Origin: Sulfurimonas sp.
Lineage (GTDB): Bacteria; Campylobacterota; Campylobacteria; Campylobacterales; Sulfurimonadaceae
NCBI GenBank assembly: GCA_027019335.1
Contig: JALUWV010000115.1
Span: 56,948 to 120,947, forward strand
Length of the DNA stretch: 64,000 nucleotides
Direction of reading: 5' to 3'
Shown: piece after piece, positions 9,740 through 20,385 of the stretch
Layout of the letters: every line of letters begins with the position of its first letter
Numbering within the stretch: position 1 is the stretch's first letter
The notes under the pieces: model-generated
What the model saw: only the letters and a program-made list of their open reading frames with translations
The model's database searches: none
Told to the model about the DNA's origin: nothing
Made by a program: the position numbers and the translations under genes

Positions 9740-11509
9740 TTATTCTTCATGGACACTAAAACTTATATCTGTATTTTGAAACTTCTCAAATCCAGCGATA
9801 GTAGTTTCAACATCTTCTAACTTTTCTTCACTTACTATCAAAAAGTCATCCCCTTCAATCCTGAAAACAACTTGCTTGGGATATGATTTTTTTAAAAAGA
9901 GTGCAAAAGTTACCAAAAACTCATCCCCTTGTTTCCAACTAAACTCTTTATTATACGCTGAAAAGTGATGGAGGTTGAGTGTGTATTTGTAGATGTTTTT
10001 TGCATCTGTATGGTCTCTGAGAAAAATATCAAGATACTCAATCATAAATAAGCCTGTGAGTCTATCTTTGTAAAAGTATGAAAATCGTTGCTCTTCGATG
10101 GCTGTTTTTGGGAGTTGTGAAATATTTTTGTCAATTACAATATCTTTTAAAGCTATGATTGCGGCTGCCACCACTTCAGGATGGTAACTCTTTGCACTGA
10201 GTTCTTGTAACTCTTCCAGAGCATCTGTGACACTTTTTTTCGCTTTATAGATTCTGTTTGTTGTCATTGCATCAAAAGAGTCTGCGACTATCATTATCCT
10301 ACTTAGTGGTCTAATCTCTTCTGCTTTGAGACCTTGTGGATAGCCTGAACCATCATACTTTTCATGATGTTGGCTCATGATATTGGCTATCTCTTTATAA
10401 GCATCTATTTGACTGAGTAGATTATATCCAGCAGTTAAATGGTCTTGAATTAACTCATACTCAAGAGCATTGAGTTTTCCTGGTTTTAACAGGACACTAT
10501 CAGGAGTCGAAATTTTACCTATATCGTGTAGCCATGCTGATTTTTTAAGGAGTGCAATCTTTTGGGGTGTGTATCCCATCTCTTTTGCGATAAGTTCACA
10601 GTAGTATGCAACTCTTTTTGTATGTCCTGCGGTGTAAGAGTCACGAGACTCTATCATATCAACCATGGCATGGATAATCTGTTCTTGATTTTTACTCTTT
10701 TCACCTTCAAGCTTTTGTATCTTTATCTCATTGGATTTATCTCTAAATGTAACAACCGTTCCTACTATCTTATCTTCTATGATAAGAGGGGTTGCCACCA
10801 AAGAGACTTCTAAAATAGAGCCATCTTTTTTAACAAGAGACTCATGATTGTCTCTCACTCTTTCACCGAGAAGCATTGATTGGTGTACTTTACATACATG
10901 ACTTGAAACTTTTTTTTCATTTCTATCTTTATAATGAATATAATCGTGTACCTTTTTCCCGAGTAATTCATTTTCTTTAAATCCCAAAAGTTGTAGTGCT
11001 TCTTGATTGATAAAGGTCAATTTTTGATTGATATCAACTGTATACACCCCATCCCCTATACTTTGTGCGATATCGTAGAGTCGTTTTTCGCTTTGACGGA
11101 CTTGTTCTTTCTCTTTAAAAAGTTTTAAGTAGAGTCGTATTTTATTGAGTAGTTGATTGTCATCTATAGGTTTTGTTATATAATCAACAGCTCCTATCTC
11201 AAAACCATATTTGATAAACTCTTCACTTTTAAAAATAGCGGTCACAAAGATGATGGGAATATCTTTTGTTTTTTTATTCGATTTGAGGATTTTAGCAAAC
11301 TCAAAGCCATTGATATCTGGCATTTGAATATCTGAGAGTATCAAATCTACACTGTTTTTAAGTAAAACAGTTAGCCCCTCATCTGCACTCAAAGCCTCTA
11401 TGGTTTGTATATTTGTGAGTGTACTTAAAAGTGCGCTCAGTGTAAAAAGATTGTTTTGGTTATCATCTACACATAAAATGGTATATTTGGAACTATTTAT
11501 TTTATGCAT
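9740..11509 (-). CDS. Response regulator with PAS, HD-GYP and degenerate GGDEF-like C-terminus
   Basis: CVDDNQNN REC; PAS; HTKRVAYYCELIAKEMG...LHDIGKI...HHEKYDGSGYPQGL HD-GYP; C-terminal RIEGDDFLIV. Confidence 0.9.
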   Translation of the reverse strand: MHKINSSKYTILCVDDNQNNLFTLSALLSTLTNIQTIEALSADEGLTVLLKNSVDLILSDIQMPDINGFEFAKILKSNKKTKDIPIIFVTAIFKSEEFIKYGFEIGAVDYITKPIDDNQLLNKIRLYLKLFKEKEQVRQSEKRLYDIAQSIGDGVYTVDINQKLTFINQEALQLLGFKENELLGKKVHDYIHYKDRNEKKVSSHVCKVHQSMLLGERVRDNHESLVKKDGSILEVSLVATPLIIEDKIVGTVVTFRDKSNEIKIQKLEGEKSKNQEQIIHAMVDMIESRDSYTAGHTKRVAYYCELIAKEMGYTPQKIALLKKSAWLHDIGKISTPDSVLLKPGKLNALEYELIQDHLTAGYNLLSQIDAYKEIANIMSQHHEKYDGSGYPQGLKAEEIRPLSRIMIVADSFDAMTTNRIYKAKKSVTDALEELQELSAKSYHPEVVAAAIIALKDIVIDKNISQLPKTAIEEQRFSYFYKDRLTGLFMIEYLDIFLRDHTDAKNIYKYTLNLHHFSAYNKEFSWKQGDEFLVTFALFLKKSYPKQVVFRIEGDDFLIVSEEKLEDVETTIAGFEKFQNTDISFSVHEE

Positions 11510-12762
11510 ACTCTGTTTCTTCCACTCTCTTTGGCTTCATAGAGTGCTTCATCAGCTCTATTCGTGATGCTCTTAATGGTATCTCCTTTTCTAACATCAG
11601 TGAGACCAAAACTACAAGTAATTTTGCCAACTGCCTCATAAGTTTCTTCTGCAATAAAAACACGAATATTTTCAAGAATTTTTTGTGCATTTTCTTTGTC
11701 TGTATCAAGAGCAATGATAAACTCTTCACCACCCCAGCGTGCAAAGATGTCATCGCCTCGAATATGTTTACTTACAAGCGAAGCTAATTGTTTTAAGACA
11801 CTATCGCCTACTAAATGCCCATAAGTGTCATTGACATTTTTAAAGTGGTCTATGTCCATAATGGCAAAAGATATATCTGTTTGATTTAAGTGTGCATGGT
11901 GAAGTTTTTCTTCCATAAGCTGATAAAACATATTTCTATTATAAATCTGTGTGAGTCTGTCGAAGTTTGCCTCATGCTCAAACTTTTTTGTTTTTTGAGA
12001 GATAATGGTTATATCTGTTAAAGTAAGGATATAAAGGTCATAAAATCTTTTTGCTTTGACAGCAAAACTTCGTATTTGTTCTTCTTTGTTCTTAAAAGCA
12101 ACAATAACATCATCGCTTTTTAACCGTTCTATCACTTCTTCTAACCAGTATGTTGTATCATCAACTAATCCAAGATGAAAGTAACCATCTTCTTTTTCAA
12201 AGGCATTACAAATACAATGATACTTTTTTTGAAAAGTAAAGAGTGTTTTGACTCCAAAAAAGTCGAGGACTGCTTTGTTGGCATTGATGACTTGTTCTCC
12301 ATCTGTAATGAGGATAAAATTATCTTGTAAATCAACGATGTTTTGAGCATACTCTTTCTCTTTGAGTAGGAGTCTCTCTTTGTCTTGAAAAGTGAGGTGA
12401 AAATCGACTCTTTTGAGCAGTTCTATGTGATTAAAAGGCTTACTCACATAATCACTTCCACCAACTTCATAACATTTTTGTATGGTTTCATCGTCTGTTT
12501 TTGCTGTAACAAAAATGATAGGAATATTTTTGAGTTTTTTATTTGACTTTACCATTTTTGCCATAGAAAAACCATCTACTTCAGGCATCATGACATCAAG
12601 GAGTATTAAATCAATTTTAGTGTGCAGTAAAATTTCCAAACCCTTTTCAGCTGATGAAGCAATAAATATCTGATAGGAACTATCTTCTACACTCTCAAAC
12701 AGACTTGTTAAAATAAAAAGATTTGATTTAATATCGTCTATACATAAAATGTTTTTTTCCAT
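11497..12762 (-). CDS. Response regulator diguanylate cyclase (REC-PAS-GGDEF)
   Basis: CIDDIKSN REC; intact FARWGGEEFIIAL GGDEF site. Confidence 0.93.
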   Translation of the reverse strand: MEKNILCIDDIKSNLFILTSLFESVEDSSYQIFIASSAEKGLEILLHTKIDLILLDVMMPEVDGFSMAKMVKSNKKLKNIPIIFVTAKTDDETIQKCYEVGGSDYVSKPFNHIELLKRVDFHLTFQDKERLLLKEKEYAQNIVDLQDNFILITDGEQVINANKAVLDFFGVKTLFTFQKKYHCICNAFEKEDGYFHLGLVDDTTYWLEEVIERLKSDDVIVAFKNKEEQIRSFAVKAKRFYDLYILTLTDITIISQKTKKFEHEANFDRLTQIYNRNMFYQLMEEKLHHAHLNQTDISFAIMDIDHFKNVNDTYGHLVGDSVLKQLASLVSKHIRGDDIFARWGGEEFIIALDTDKENAQKILENIRVFIAEETYEAVGKITCSFGLTDVRKGDTIKSITNRADEALYEAKESGRNRVCIK

Positions 12763-12776
12763 ACTTGAATGTGCCT

Positions 12777-14522
12777 TTATGCTAACTTTTTATATATTTG
12801 TGTCTGTTTGTATCTTTCAAACTTCGCATTAAAATCTCTATGGAGGAGTTCTCTTTCTCCCAAAATCAAGTAACCACCAAATTTCAAAGAGTCATAAAAC
12901 AAGTCAATGACTCTTTTTTGTAGTGCTTCTTCAAAATATATCAGCACATTACTACACACAATAATATCAAACTCATTAAAAGAGCTATCTGTAGCTAAGT
13001 TGTGTTCAAAGTATAGTATCTTTTCTTTTATAAATTGTTGAATACTCACGAAATGTGCATTCTTTGAAAAATAGTGTTCTAAAGAGAGCGAAAGTGTACT
13101 TGTTTTCAGATTTTCTTCTGCTTTTTGGAGTGCTTCTAAAGAGTAAAGTCCATTTTTTGCTTCAGCTACAACGGTTTTGTTAAAATCAGTTGCATAGATG
13201 ATAGATTTGTCGAGTTTTTGAACCGAATCAAGAATTATGGCTAAAGAAACTGCCTCTTTGCCACTACTGCAACCAGCACTCCATAGTTTGAGATTTTTTC
13301 TATGTTTATAACTACTTGTAAGGATTGCTTGTAACTCTTTATAGATATGTGGATTTCTAAAAAACTCTGTCACATTGATGGAGAGTTCTAAGAGCAGTTT
13401 TTTAAATTCTATAGTGTTAAAAAGAATCGCACCTATACCATTTTTGATGCTGCTGATACGATTTTTTATCATAAAAGCCTGCAAGCGTCTTTCTAGCATT
13501 TCATGATGATAGTATCTAAAATCATAGCCGTATATTTTTTGTATCTCTTCTAAAAGGTATTGCAGGCATTCATTTTCTGTGTGCTTCTTATCTAAAAAGT
13601 TTATATAGGAGAGTATCCCTTTGAGTTTTAAAACATAGTCATAAACCCCTTCGTGTAAAGCATTTAGCACCATAGCATTTGCCTCACACTCACTTTTCTC
13701 TTGAAGGATGATGTTTGAGCCATTTTCTCTCAGCATTGTCAGTTTATCAACCCCATCGTTGAGGTAACCACACTCCTGAATGACAAGTAAAGATTTTTTA
13801 TAGTAATGAGAAAATGAGGCATAACTGAGCGATAGAGAGGGCTTTGCAAAGTTATATTTTGGTGCATCACTTAAAACAAAATGCCCATCTTCGACTAAAA
13901 GATGTTTATTCTGTGGAGCAATGTAAATATGTCCTTTTTTGATGGTTTGAAAATCTTTTGCATAGGATACTTTGTAGTTTGTATAGGCTTGTAACACAGT
14001 ATCAAATTTACTCACTCCCTCGGATTGTTGGTGTTGGATGATGACAAGACTCAAGTTTTCTAAAGATGTATGTTGCACAATCTCTAAAATCTTCTCAGAA
14101 GAGTCTGCACTCCCACCAACAAGAACAATCTCAATACTTTGTGCATCCACAATATGCTTTTTTTCTTGCATGAATGCATTGGTGGCAAACCCGAGTTTAT
14201 GTAAGTAGTACGAAAGTCTCTCTTTATGGGCTTTGAGAACAATCTCTTTTTTCTTTATGAAGATTTCATTGTAAAGAAGCTGTATAACGGCTGCATCAAC
14301 TGCATAAATAGCATTAAACTCTACAAGCCATTCTGCATACTCCTTATTAAAGAGTCCCTCTAAGCTTTTTATATCACTCTCTTCAAAAGAGCTATCTATG
14401 ATGATATGACAGATATAATTCTCTTCAAAAAAACGAAGCACCTTAACGAATCCTCGCTCGAATGATAGAGATGAGATTACTCGTATTGACAGGTTTTGTA
14501 AGGTACTCATCAGCCCCTGCAT
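12777..14522 (-). CDS. CheB-CheR fusion with N-terminal STAS-like region
   Basis: CheB-like VGGSADSS / IIQHQQSEG / YLNDGVDKL; CheR SINVTEFFRNP, LWSAGCSSGKEAVSLA, VCSNVLIYF. The first ~27 codons overlap the upstream kinase gene, so the true start may be further in. Confidence 0.82.
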   Translation of the reverse strand: MQGLMSTLQNLSIRVISSLSFERGFVKVLRFFEENYICHIIIDSSFEESDIKSLEGLFNKEYAEWLVEFNAIYAVDAAVIQLLYNEIFIKKKEIVLKAHKERLSYYLHKLGFATNAFMQEKKHIVDAQSIEIVLVGGSADSSEKILEIVQHTSLENLSLVIIQHQQSEGVSKFDTVLQAYTNYKVSYAKDFQTIKKGHIYIAPQNKHLLVEDGHFVLSDAPKYNFAKPSLSLSYASFSHYYKKSLLVIQECGYLNDGVDKLTMLRENGSNIILQEKSECEANAMVLNALHEGVYDYVLKLKGILSYINFLDKKHTENECLQYLLEEIQKIYGYDFRYYHHEMLERRLQAFMIKNRISSIKNGIGAILFNTIEFKKLLLELSINVTEFFRNPHIYKELQAILTSSYKHRKNLKLWSAGCSSGKEAVSLAIILDSVQKLDKSIIYATDFNKTVVAEAKNGLYSLEALQKAEENLKTSTLSLSLEHYFSKNAHFVSIQQFIKEKILYFEHNLATDSSFNEFDIIVCSNVLIYFEEALQKRVIDLFYDSLKFGGYLILGERELLHRDFNAKFERYKQTQIYKKLA

Positions 14523-17500
14523 CTAAGCAGGCTTGTTTGTCTTCAGGTGCAGTTTTGGCAGTAATCGCAATGATAGGAATATTTTTATAGGCTTCTTTTT
14601 CTTTTATGGCTTGCATAGAAGTAAGCCCATCCATAATAGGCATCATAATATCCATAAAAATCAAGTCGATAGGGGCTTCTTCATCTTCTAAAACCTCTAG
14701 TGCCTCTTTACCATTAAATGCTGTAAAGACTTCACCGTTCATACTCTCAACTACAGCACTCAAAGAAAAGATATTTCGGCTATCATCATCGACGATTAAG
14801 ATGTTTTTCCCTTTGAGTAAGTTTTTATCGCCCTCAAGTGTTTCTTCTTCTGCTTCAGGTTCCTCTATGACTTTTACAATGCTTCCTTCTTTAAGAGGAA
14901 TAGTGACATTAAAGGTTGTACCTTTACCATAATCACTCTCTACAGCAATCTTTCCACCCATCGTATCAATAATTTGTTTAGAAATAGAAAGCCCAAGCCC
15001 TGTACCACCAAACTCTCTACTAATAGAACCATCAACCTGCTTAAATGCCTCAAAAATCAAACTGAGCTTATCTTTTGGAATCCCTATGCCGCTATCTGTA
15101 ACAGCAAATTTAAGATGGTTATTTTCTTTAGAAACTGTGAGTTTGACAGAACCTTCTTTGGTAAATTTAAAAGCATTGCTTAACAGATTTTTGATGACTT
15201 GCGAGAGTTTCGTTCTATCGCTCATAAAGGTGGCATTGAAGTTATCCTCTATGATAAAGGCAACATTTTTCTCTTTTGCTAGCTCTTCAAAAAGTGCTTT
15301 AAGGTCACTTGTAATTTCATTTGAACTTATTTCCATAGTCTCAAGTTGCATATTTCCAGATTCTATTTTACTGAGGTCTAAAATATCGTTGATAAGTAAC
15401 AACAACTCTTGTCCTGCCTTGTTGATAACAGAAGCTTTTTGTGTATCATTTGCATCTAAGGTGCTATTTTGATTCTCTTTAAGTAGTTTAGAGAGTAAAA
15501 TGATAGAGTTGAGTGGTGTTCTTAGCTCATGCGACATATTTGCCAAAAATTCGCTTTTGTATGCAGAAGCTTTCTCTGCTTCTTCTTTTGCTTGTAGCAT
15601 TATATCTTTTTGTCTGTTAAGTTCTTGTGTTTGTTGTGTGAGTTGTTGCTGTTGCTCTTCCATCTGCACATTAGACTCTTCAAGCTCTTCACTTTGTGCT
15701 TGTAACTCTTCATAGGCTTGTTGGGAGTCTTCAAGCAAATTTTGTACTTTTGTAGATTGCATGCTTGCTGATAAAGAGGTGGCTACACTCGTACTGGTTG
15801 CATTTAAAAACTCTATCTCTTTCTCTGAAAACTCTTTTGCAACACCTATTTCAATAACACCAAGAAATTTGTTTTGAAATAGTAAAGGATATGTATAAGT
15901 TGCAGCAGGAGGAGTGGATATAGTAGCCGACTCGATGAGCAAATCTTTTGACCTAGCAAGCATAATAGGAGATTTTTGTAAAGCAACTTGTCCGACAACT
16001 CCCTCTCCTAATTTGTATCTACCATGAAAAAATTCTCTTTTTATATTGGCATAGTTAGCGAGTTCATATAAGTCTTCTTTCTCTTCATCATACATATAGA
16101 TAACACCTACCCCAGCATGTATGTATGTGCAGATAAAGTGAAGAGATTTTGTACAGAGTTCACTCTCTGATGTTGTACCAATAAGTTGTATATTTAAGCC
16201 TCGTATTCCTTCTTTTATCCATAATTCCAACTCTTTTTCTTGTAGGTTCTTTTTGGTTTTTTCAATTCCTTCATTGACAAATTGTGCCATCTGTCCTAGT
16301 TCATCATTTGAATTTATCTTAATAAGTGTTATATCTTTTCGCTTTAAATTTAGAAATTCAAAAAAGTGTAACAATCCATCTTGAAATTTATTGAGTGGAT
16401 TGATAACAATCCTAGATATAAAGTAAAAGTAGATAAATCCAAAAAATATTAAAGCTATAAATGAAGTGATTGCGATATATTTTTTGAGTGTTGTTAAAGG
16501 TTCTAAAACTTCTTTTTTATCAATTTCTGAGATTAAAGCCCATTGTGCTTGATTGAAAACATTTATAGAATGATAAGCACTTAACATCTCTTCTTTATGC
16601 TTGTTTTTTATAATCCATGCACCATGCTTTTTACCATCTTTAAAAACGGCTTGTGTACTTTTATTTTTGACAGTTACGATTCCTATAGTAGAGCCAAGTT
16701 CTTGAACAAGAGGGTTTTTTATTGTTTTGTAAAATCTGGAGTTTGTACGCATTGTATAATCTTTACCAACTAAAAAGTTGTCACCACTCTTTCCGAGTCC
16801 TATTTCTGAGTCTGAAGTAGCAAATTCCATAATATTATTTATTTTTTCTATTGGTAATTGAAAAATAAGTACACCAATTCTCTTGCCATTTTGTATGAGT
16901 GGTGTCGCAATAAATGATGCCATTTTATTATAGCTAGGCTCATACGGAGAAAAATCTATAAAAGCAAGTTTCCCCTTTTGTATATTGAGTGCTTTTTTAA
17001 AAACTTTTGCTAATCCTGTGTGTGCATAAGCACCATTGTAGAGATTAGTCGCAAAATCTTTCTCTTTAAAATCTGTATAGATAACATCCCCTTGCATATT
17101 GACTAAAAAGATGTCATATAATCCAAAAGATTTTAAAAAAGTATTGAATTGTTTATGATGCTTTTGATGTGCTGTCATATAAGAGCATTTATATTTTGGA
17201 TTAAAAGTAAAACTGTTTTTTTTGCCTATGGGAGCTGGGTTTTGTGTTATGAAAATATATTGTGCTATTAAAGCATCTGTTTTTTTAGGAAGATACTCTG
17301 AAGTGAGTTTCCTTTTTGGAGCATTGGGAACATTATACTTAACCAAAGAGAGATAGTTTGCATCATAATCAGATGCCATCACTTCCTTTATTTCATCAGT
17401 ATTTATAGGTATTTCTTTATGCAATTTATAAAAACTACTGTTAAAATCATCAAATGCAAGAATCGTTTCATTGTCGCTTGCTAAAGAACTCAAGAGTGCC

Positions 17501-17697
17501 TGAAAATTTTCTAATGTATGTTGTAATTCTGAATATTTAGCAAGATTGATTGCTTGTAATTTTTGAAGGTTCTCTTCTAATTCCACTTTTTTTATTGTAT
17601 TTACTGCAATAAGAGAGATAAAAATTATTGCCCCCAATAATGAAATAAGGGATAACATAGTTATCTTTAATTTTAGACTCATATTCTTAAACATCAC
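14443..17697 (-). CDS. Hybrid sensor histidine kinase (Cache-like sensor, HAMP, GAF, HisKA, HATPase, REC)
   Basis: FLANMSHELRTPLNSI H-box; DRTKLSQVIKNLLSNAFKFT N-box; GGTGLGLSISKQI; receiver LIVDDDSRN...IFMDIMMP. ATG at 17694 is a likely start. Confidence 0.93.
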   Translation of the reverse strand: MMFKNMSLKLKITMLSLISLLGAIIFISLIAVNTIKKVELEENLQKLQAINLAKYSELQHTLENFQALLSSLASDNETILAFDDFNSSFYKLHKEIPINTDEIKEVMASDYDANYLSLVKYNVPNAPKRKLTSEYLPKKTDALIAQYIFITQNPAPIGKKNSFTFNPKYKCSYMTAHQKHHKQFNTFLKSFGLYDIFLVNMQGDVIYTDFKEKDFATNLYNGAYAHTGLAKVFKKALNIQKGKLAFIDFSPYEPSYNKMASFIATPLIQNGKRIGVLIFQLPIEKINNIMEFATSDSEIGLGKSGDNFLVGKDYTMRTNSRFYKTIKNPLVQELGSTIGIVTVKNKSTQAVFKDGKKHGAWIIKNKHKEEMLSAYHSINVFNQAQWALISEIDKKEVLEPLTTLKKYIAITSFIALIFFGFIYFYFISRIVINPLNKFQDGLLHFFEFLNLKRKDITLIKINSNDELGQMAQFVNEGIEKTKKNLQEKELELWIKEGIRGLNIQLIGTTSESELCTKSLHFICTYIHAGVGVIYMYDEEKEDLYELANYANIKREFFHGRYKLGEGVVGQVALQKSPIMLARSKDLLIESATISTPPAATYTYPLLFQNKFLGVIEIGVAKEFSEKEIEFLNATSTSVATSLSASMQSTKVQNLLEDSQQAYEELQAQSEELEESNVQMEEQQQQLTQQTQELNRQKDIMLQAKEEAEKASAYKSEFLANMSHELRTPLNSIILLSKLLKENQNSTLDANDTQKASVINKAGQELLLLINDILDLSKIESGNMQLETMEISSNEITSDLKALFEELAKEKNVAFIIEDNFNATFMSDRTKLSQVIKNLLSNAFKFTKEGSVKLTVSKENNHLKFAVTDSGIGIPKDKLSLIFEAFKQVDGSISREFGGTGLGLSISKQIIDTMGGKIAVESDYGKGTTFNVTIPLKEGSIVKVIEEPEAEEETLEGDKNLLKGKNILIVDDDSRNIFSLSAVVESMNGEVFTAFNGKEALEVLEDEEAPIDLIFMDIMMPIMDGLTSMQAIKEKEAYKNIPIIAITAKTAPEDKQACLDAGADEYLTKPVNTSNLISIIRARIR

Positions 17698-19070
17698 TAA
17701 ACTCCTTTATGAATCTTTTGTGCAATAATATGTGCTGCCATAACAACAGGGTAAGATGTCGGTGCTGCTGTCAATTTTGGTTGTGTGGCAACTTGCATTG
17801 ACATCACTTTATAAATATCAAAATGCGACTCTATAATCATACCTATGAGGTTTATCATTTCACCCGTTTCCTTGCCACCTATAATCTGTCCGCCTATGAT
17901 TTGCCCACCATTTCTCATGGCGACAAGTTTTACAAACTGCTCTTGTGCATCTGGAATGGTAGCAGGATGACGATTGACACCACTAAAGCTTCCAACAACA
18001 ACATCTATGCCTGCTCTTTTTGCTTGTGCTTGAGTAACTCCCGCAGATGAAAATGCAATCTCTTGTATCATTGTGGAAAAGATGGCGATAGTTCCTGAGA
18101 AACCTTTTAAGTAGTGAATACCATAGAGTGAACTCCCTGCGACTCTTCCTTCTGCTGAAGATGTAGAAGCAAGCATAACCTTTGATGGTTCTTTTGTGAT
18201 AAAATCTCTTCTCGCACTACAATCACCCACGGCAAAAATGTCATGATTTGCTGTACGCATATACTCATCAACCCATATCCCTTGATAATGTCCTAAACTA
18301 ACCCCTGCATTTTGTGCTAAAGTCGTGTTTGGTTTGTAGCCTGTGGCTAAAATGACGATTTGGGTATCTATGATTTTACCACTTTTGAGTTTTACCGCAT
18401 TGACGACATTGTCCCCATTTTTATCTATGACCTCTACAACTCTATCTTCACCGATGTATGTCACACCTACTTTTTCCATATGCTCTTCTGCCACATTACC
18501 AAGTTCTCCGTCAAAAGCATTTTCTAAGATATGCTTACTTCCGCCTATGACTGTGACATTTTTTCCCTTTGTGGCAAACTCAACGGCAACTTCTACACCG
18601 ATAAACCCACTTCCAACAACCACAATCTCTTCTTTGTCTTTTGCATAAGCATCGAGTTTATCTATAAAATCTTTGTTTTTAGATATGGTAAAAACACCCT
18701 CCAAATCTAAAGCATGTTCTAAAGAGGCATGCACAAAAGGAGTAGAACCCGTGGCAAAGATTAACTTGTCAAAATGAATTTCATCTTCATTGAGATAGGC
18801 AATCTTCTTTTGGGTATCAACATTCTTGACTTTTCCTACAAGGGTAGCAATCCCCATCTCTTCTGCCATGGCACATGAGGCAACATCTTTTTCACTACAC
18901 CCTAAAGTCTCTCCAAAAACATAAGGAATGGCACAAGGCACTAACTGCACTTCATGCTCTCTTACGACGAGTATCTCTTTGTGGGGGTAATTCATCTTTG
19001 CAGTCACAGCACTTACACCACCAGCAGGTCCGCCACCAATCACTAAAACATCACATTGTATCTTTTTCAT
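17697..19070 (-). CDS. FAD-dependent pyridine nucleotide-disulfide oxidoreductase (CoA-disulfide reductase / NADH oxidase family)
   Basis: VLVIGGGPAGGVSAVTAK; VPCAIPYVF cysteine; VVGSGFIGVEVAVEFA; IFAVGDC. Confidence 0.88.
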   Translation of the reverse strand: MKKIQCDVLVIGGGPAGGVSAVTAKMNYPHKEILVVREHEVQLVPCAIPYVFGETLGCSEKDVASCAMAEEMGIATLVGKVKNVDTQKKIAYLNEDEIHFDKLIFATGSTPFVHASLEHALDLEGVFTISKNKDFIDKLDAYAKDKEEIVVVGSGFIGVEVAVEFATKGKNVTVIGGSKHILENAFDGELGNVAEEHMEKVGVTYIGEDRVVEVIDKNGDNVVNAVKLKSGKIIDTQIVILATGYKPNTTLAQNAGVSLGHYQGIWVDEYMRTANHDIFAVGDCSARRDFITKEPSKVMLASTSSAEGRVAGSSLYGIHYLKGFSGTIAIFSTMIQEIAFSSAGVTQAQAKRAGIDVVVGSFSGVNRHPATIPDAQEQFVKLVAMRNGGQIIGGQIIGGKETGEMINLIGMIIESHFDIYKVMSMQVATQPKLTAAPTSYPVVMAAHIIAQKIHKGV

Positions 19071-19080
19071 AAAAATTCCT

Positions 19081-20385
19081 TTATATTATAACTTTAAAAA
19101 CATCCAAAGCAAAAACACCAAAGTAGAGTGTTCCGCCTAAAAGTATTAACTGTGCGAAGAGGGGCAGGGCTTGCAAACTTTGTAGCTTAGAATCCCCCTC
19201 ATCAAAATAGATATGCTTTACTATCCAAACATAGTAAGCAACTGAAAGCGCAGAGTTGAGGAGTGTCACAAGTGCGACTATAGGTAAATCAACATCTACA
19301 ACCGCATAGACTAAAACAGCTTTTGAGAGAAACCCTGCTAGAAGTGGGACTCCTGCTAAAGAGAAGAGTTGTACGGTGAAGAGAAAGGCAACTAGCTTAT
19401 CTTTTTTACCGAAGCCTTTTAAATCATCTAAGCGAAGTTGTGTCGAATCTTTGCTGATATTGCCTATGAGCAGAAACAAAGCACTCTGCATAAAGATATA
19501 GGCTATAGCGATGTAAAGAAGACCCGTAGAAGCATAGCTACTCTTCACTGCAACAAAAGCAAGCAACATATACCCAGCATGCGCGATGGAGGAGTAAGCT
19601 AAAATCTTCGCTACTCTCTTTTGAAAAAGTGCCAAAAAGTTTCCAAGGGTCATGGTAATGAGAGCAAGAGCGATGAGAATAGGCAGATTAAACGCAATAT
19701 GCTGGAGTAAAAATGGTGAAAATGTTTGAAAGATAGCGATAGCGGCAACTGTTTTTGCTACACCTGAGAGAAGGGCGGCATTTGAAGCTTTTATCTGTGC
19801 ATAACTATCAGCTGCCCAAGTGTGCATAGGGACGATAGTGAGTTTGTAAAAGAGTCCACTCAACATAATCCAAAGACCGATAGTACCAAAGGTACCAGTA
19901 GAACCTATCTGTGCATTGAGCGAAGCCCCTTCAAAAAGATAAAAAGTAGTCCCTAAAACGATAAGTGCCGTGGCAATAGACCCTGCGATAAACATCTTTA
20001 CCGCTCCACTTGCTTGTGTGGTGTTCTTGATGTTGGCAACGAGAACAAAAGAGATGATACTCAGTGCTTCAAAAGAGATAATGAAGTTAAGGAGAGTCTG
20101 ACTCTCTAAAAGGGCGATAGATGCTGTGCCAATGAAAAGTGTTTGTGTAATGCTTATGTTTTCATCTTCATTTAAAACAAAGGCACTTAAAACTATAAAC
20201 AAAATCAACTCAAAAAAAGCGATACCATCGCTGAGGTAAAAGCCTTGCAAAGGCAAAGCATAACCATGAAGTGTTAAGTAAGCAGAAACTCCTAAAACAC
20301 TAAGAGAGAGGAGTTTTAAGAAGCTACGGTTACGAATGGCAAAGGAGAGTATGGCAAAGCCAAAGAGAAGTGTAAAGGCACTCAT
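19081..20385 (-). CDS. nuoN: NADH-quinone oxidoreductase subunit N
   Basis: Proton-pumping antiporter family; position downstream of nuoM. Confidence 0.92.
   Translation of the reverse strand: MSAFTLLFGFAILSFAIRNRSFLKLLSLSVLGVSAYLTLHGYALPLQGFYLSDGIAFFELILFIVLSAFVLNEDENISITQTLFIGTASIALLESQTLLNFIISFEALSIISFVLVANIKNTTQASGAVKMFIAGSIATALIVLGTTFYLFEGASLNAQIGSTGTFGTIGLWIMLSGLFYKLTIVPMHTWAADSYAQIKASNAALLSGVAKTVAAIAIFQTFSPFLLQHIAFNLPILIALALITMTLGNFLALFQKRVAKILAYSSIAHAGYMLLAFVAVKSSYASTGLLYIAIAYIFMQSALFLLIGNISKDSTQLRLDDLKGFGKKDKLVAFLFTVQLFSLAGVPLLAGFLSKAVLVYAVVDVDLPIVALVTLLNSALSVAYYVWIVKHIYFDEGDSKLQSLQALPLFAQLILLGGTLYFGVFALDVFKVII

Noticed and set aside
15086-15715. Plus-strand ORFs (128 and 71 aa) rich in Ser/Cys
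   Set aside because: Antisense to the coiled-coil/kinase region; low-complexity composition expected from reverse translation.
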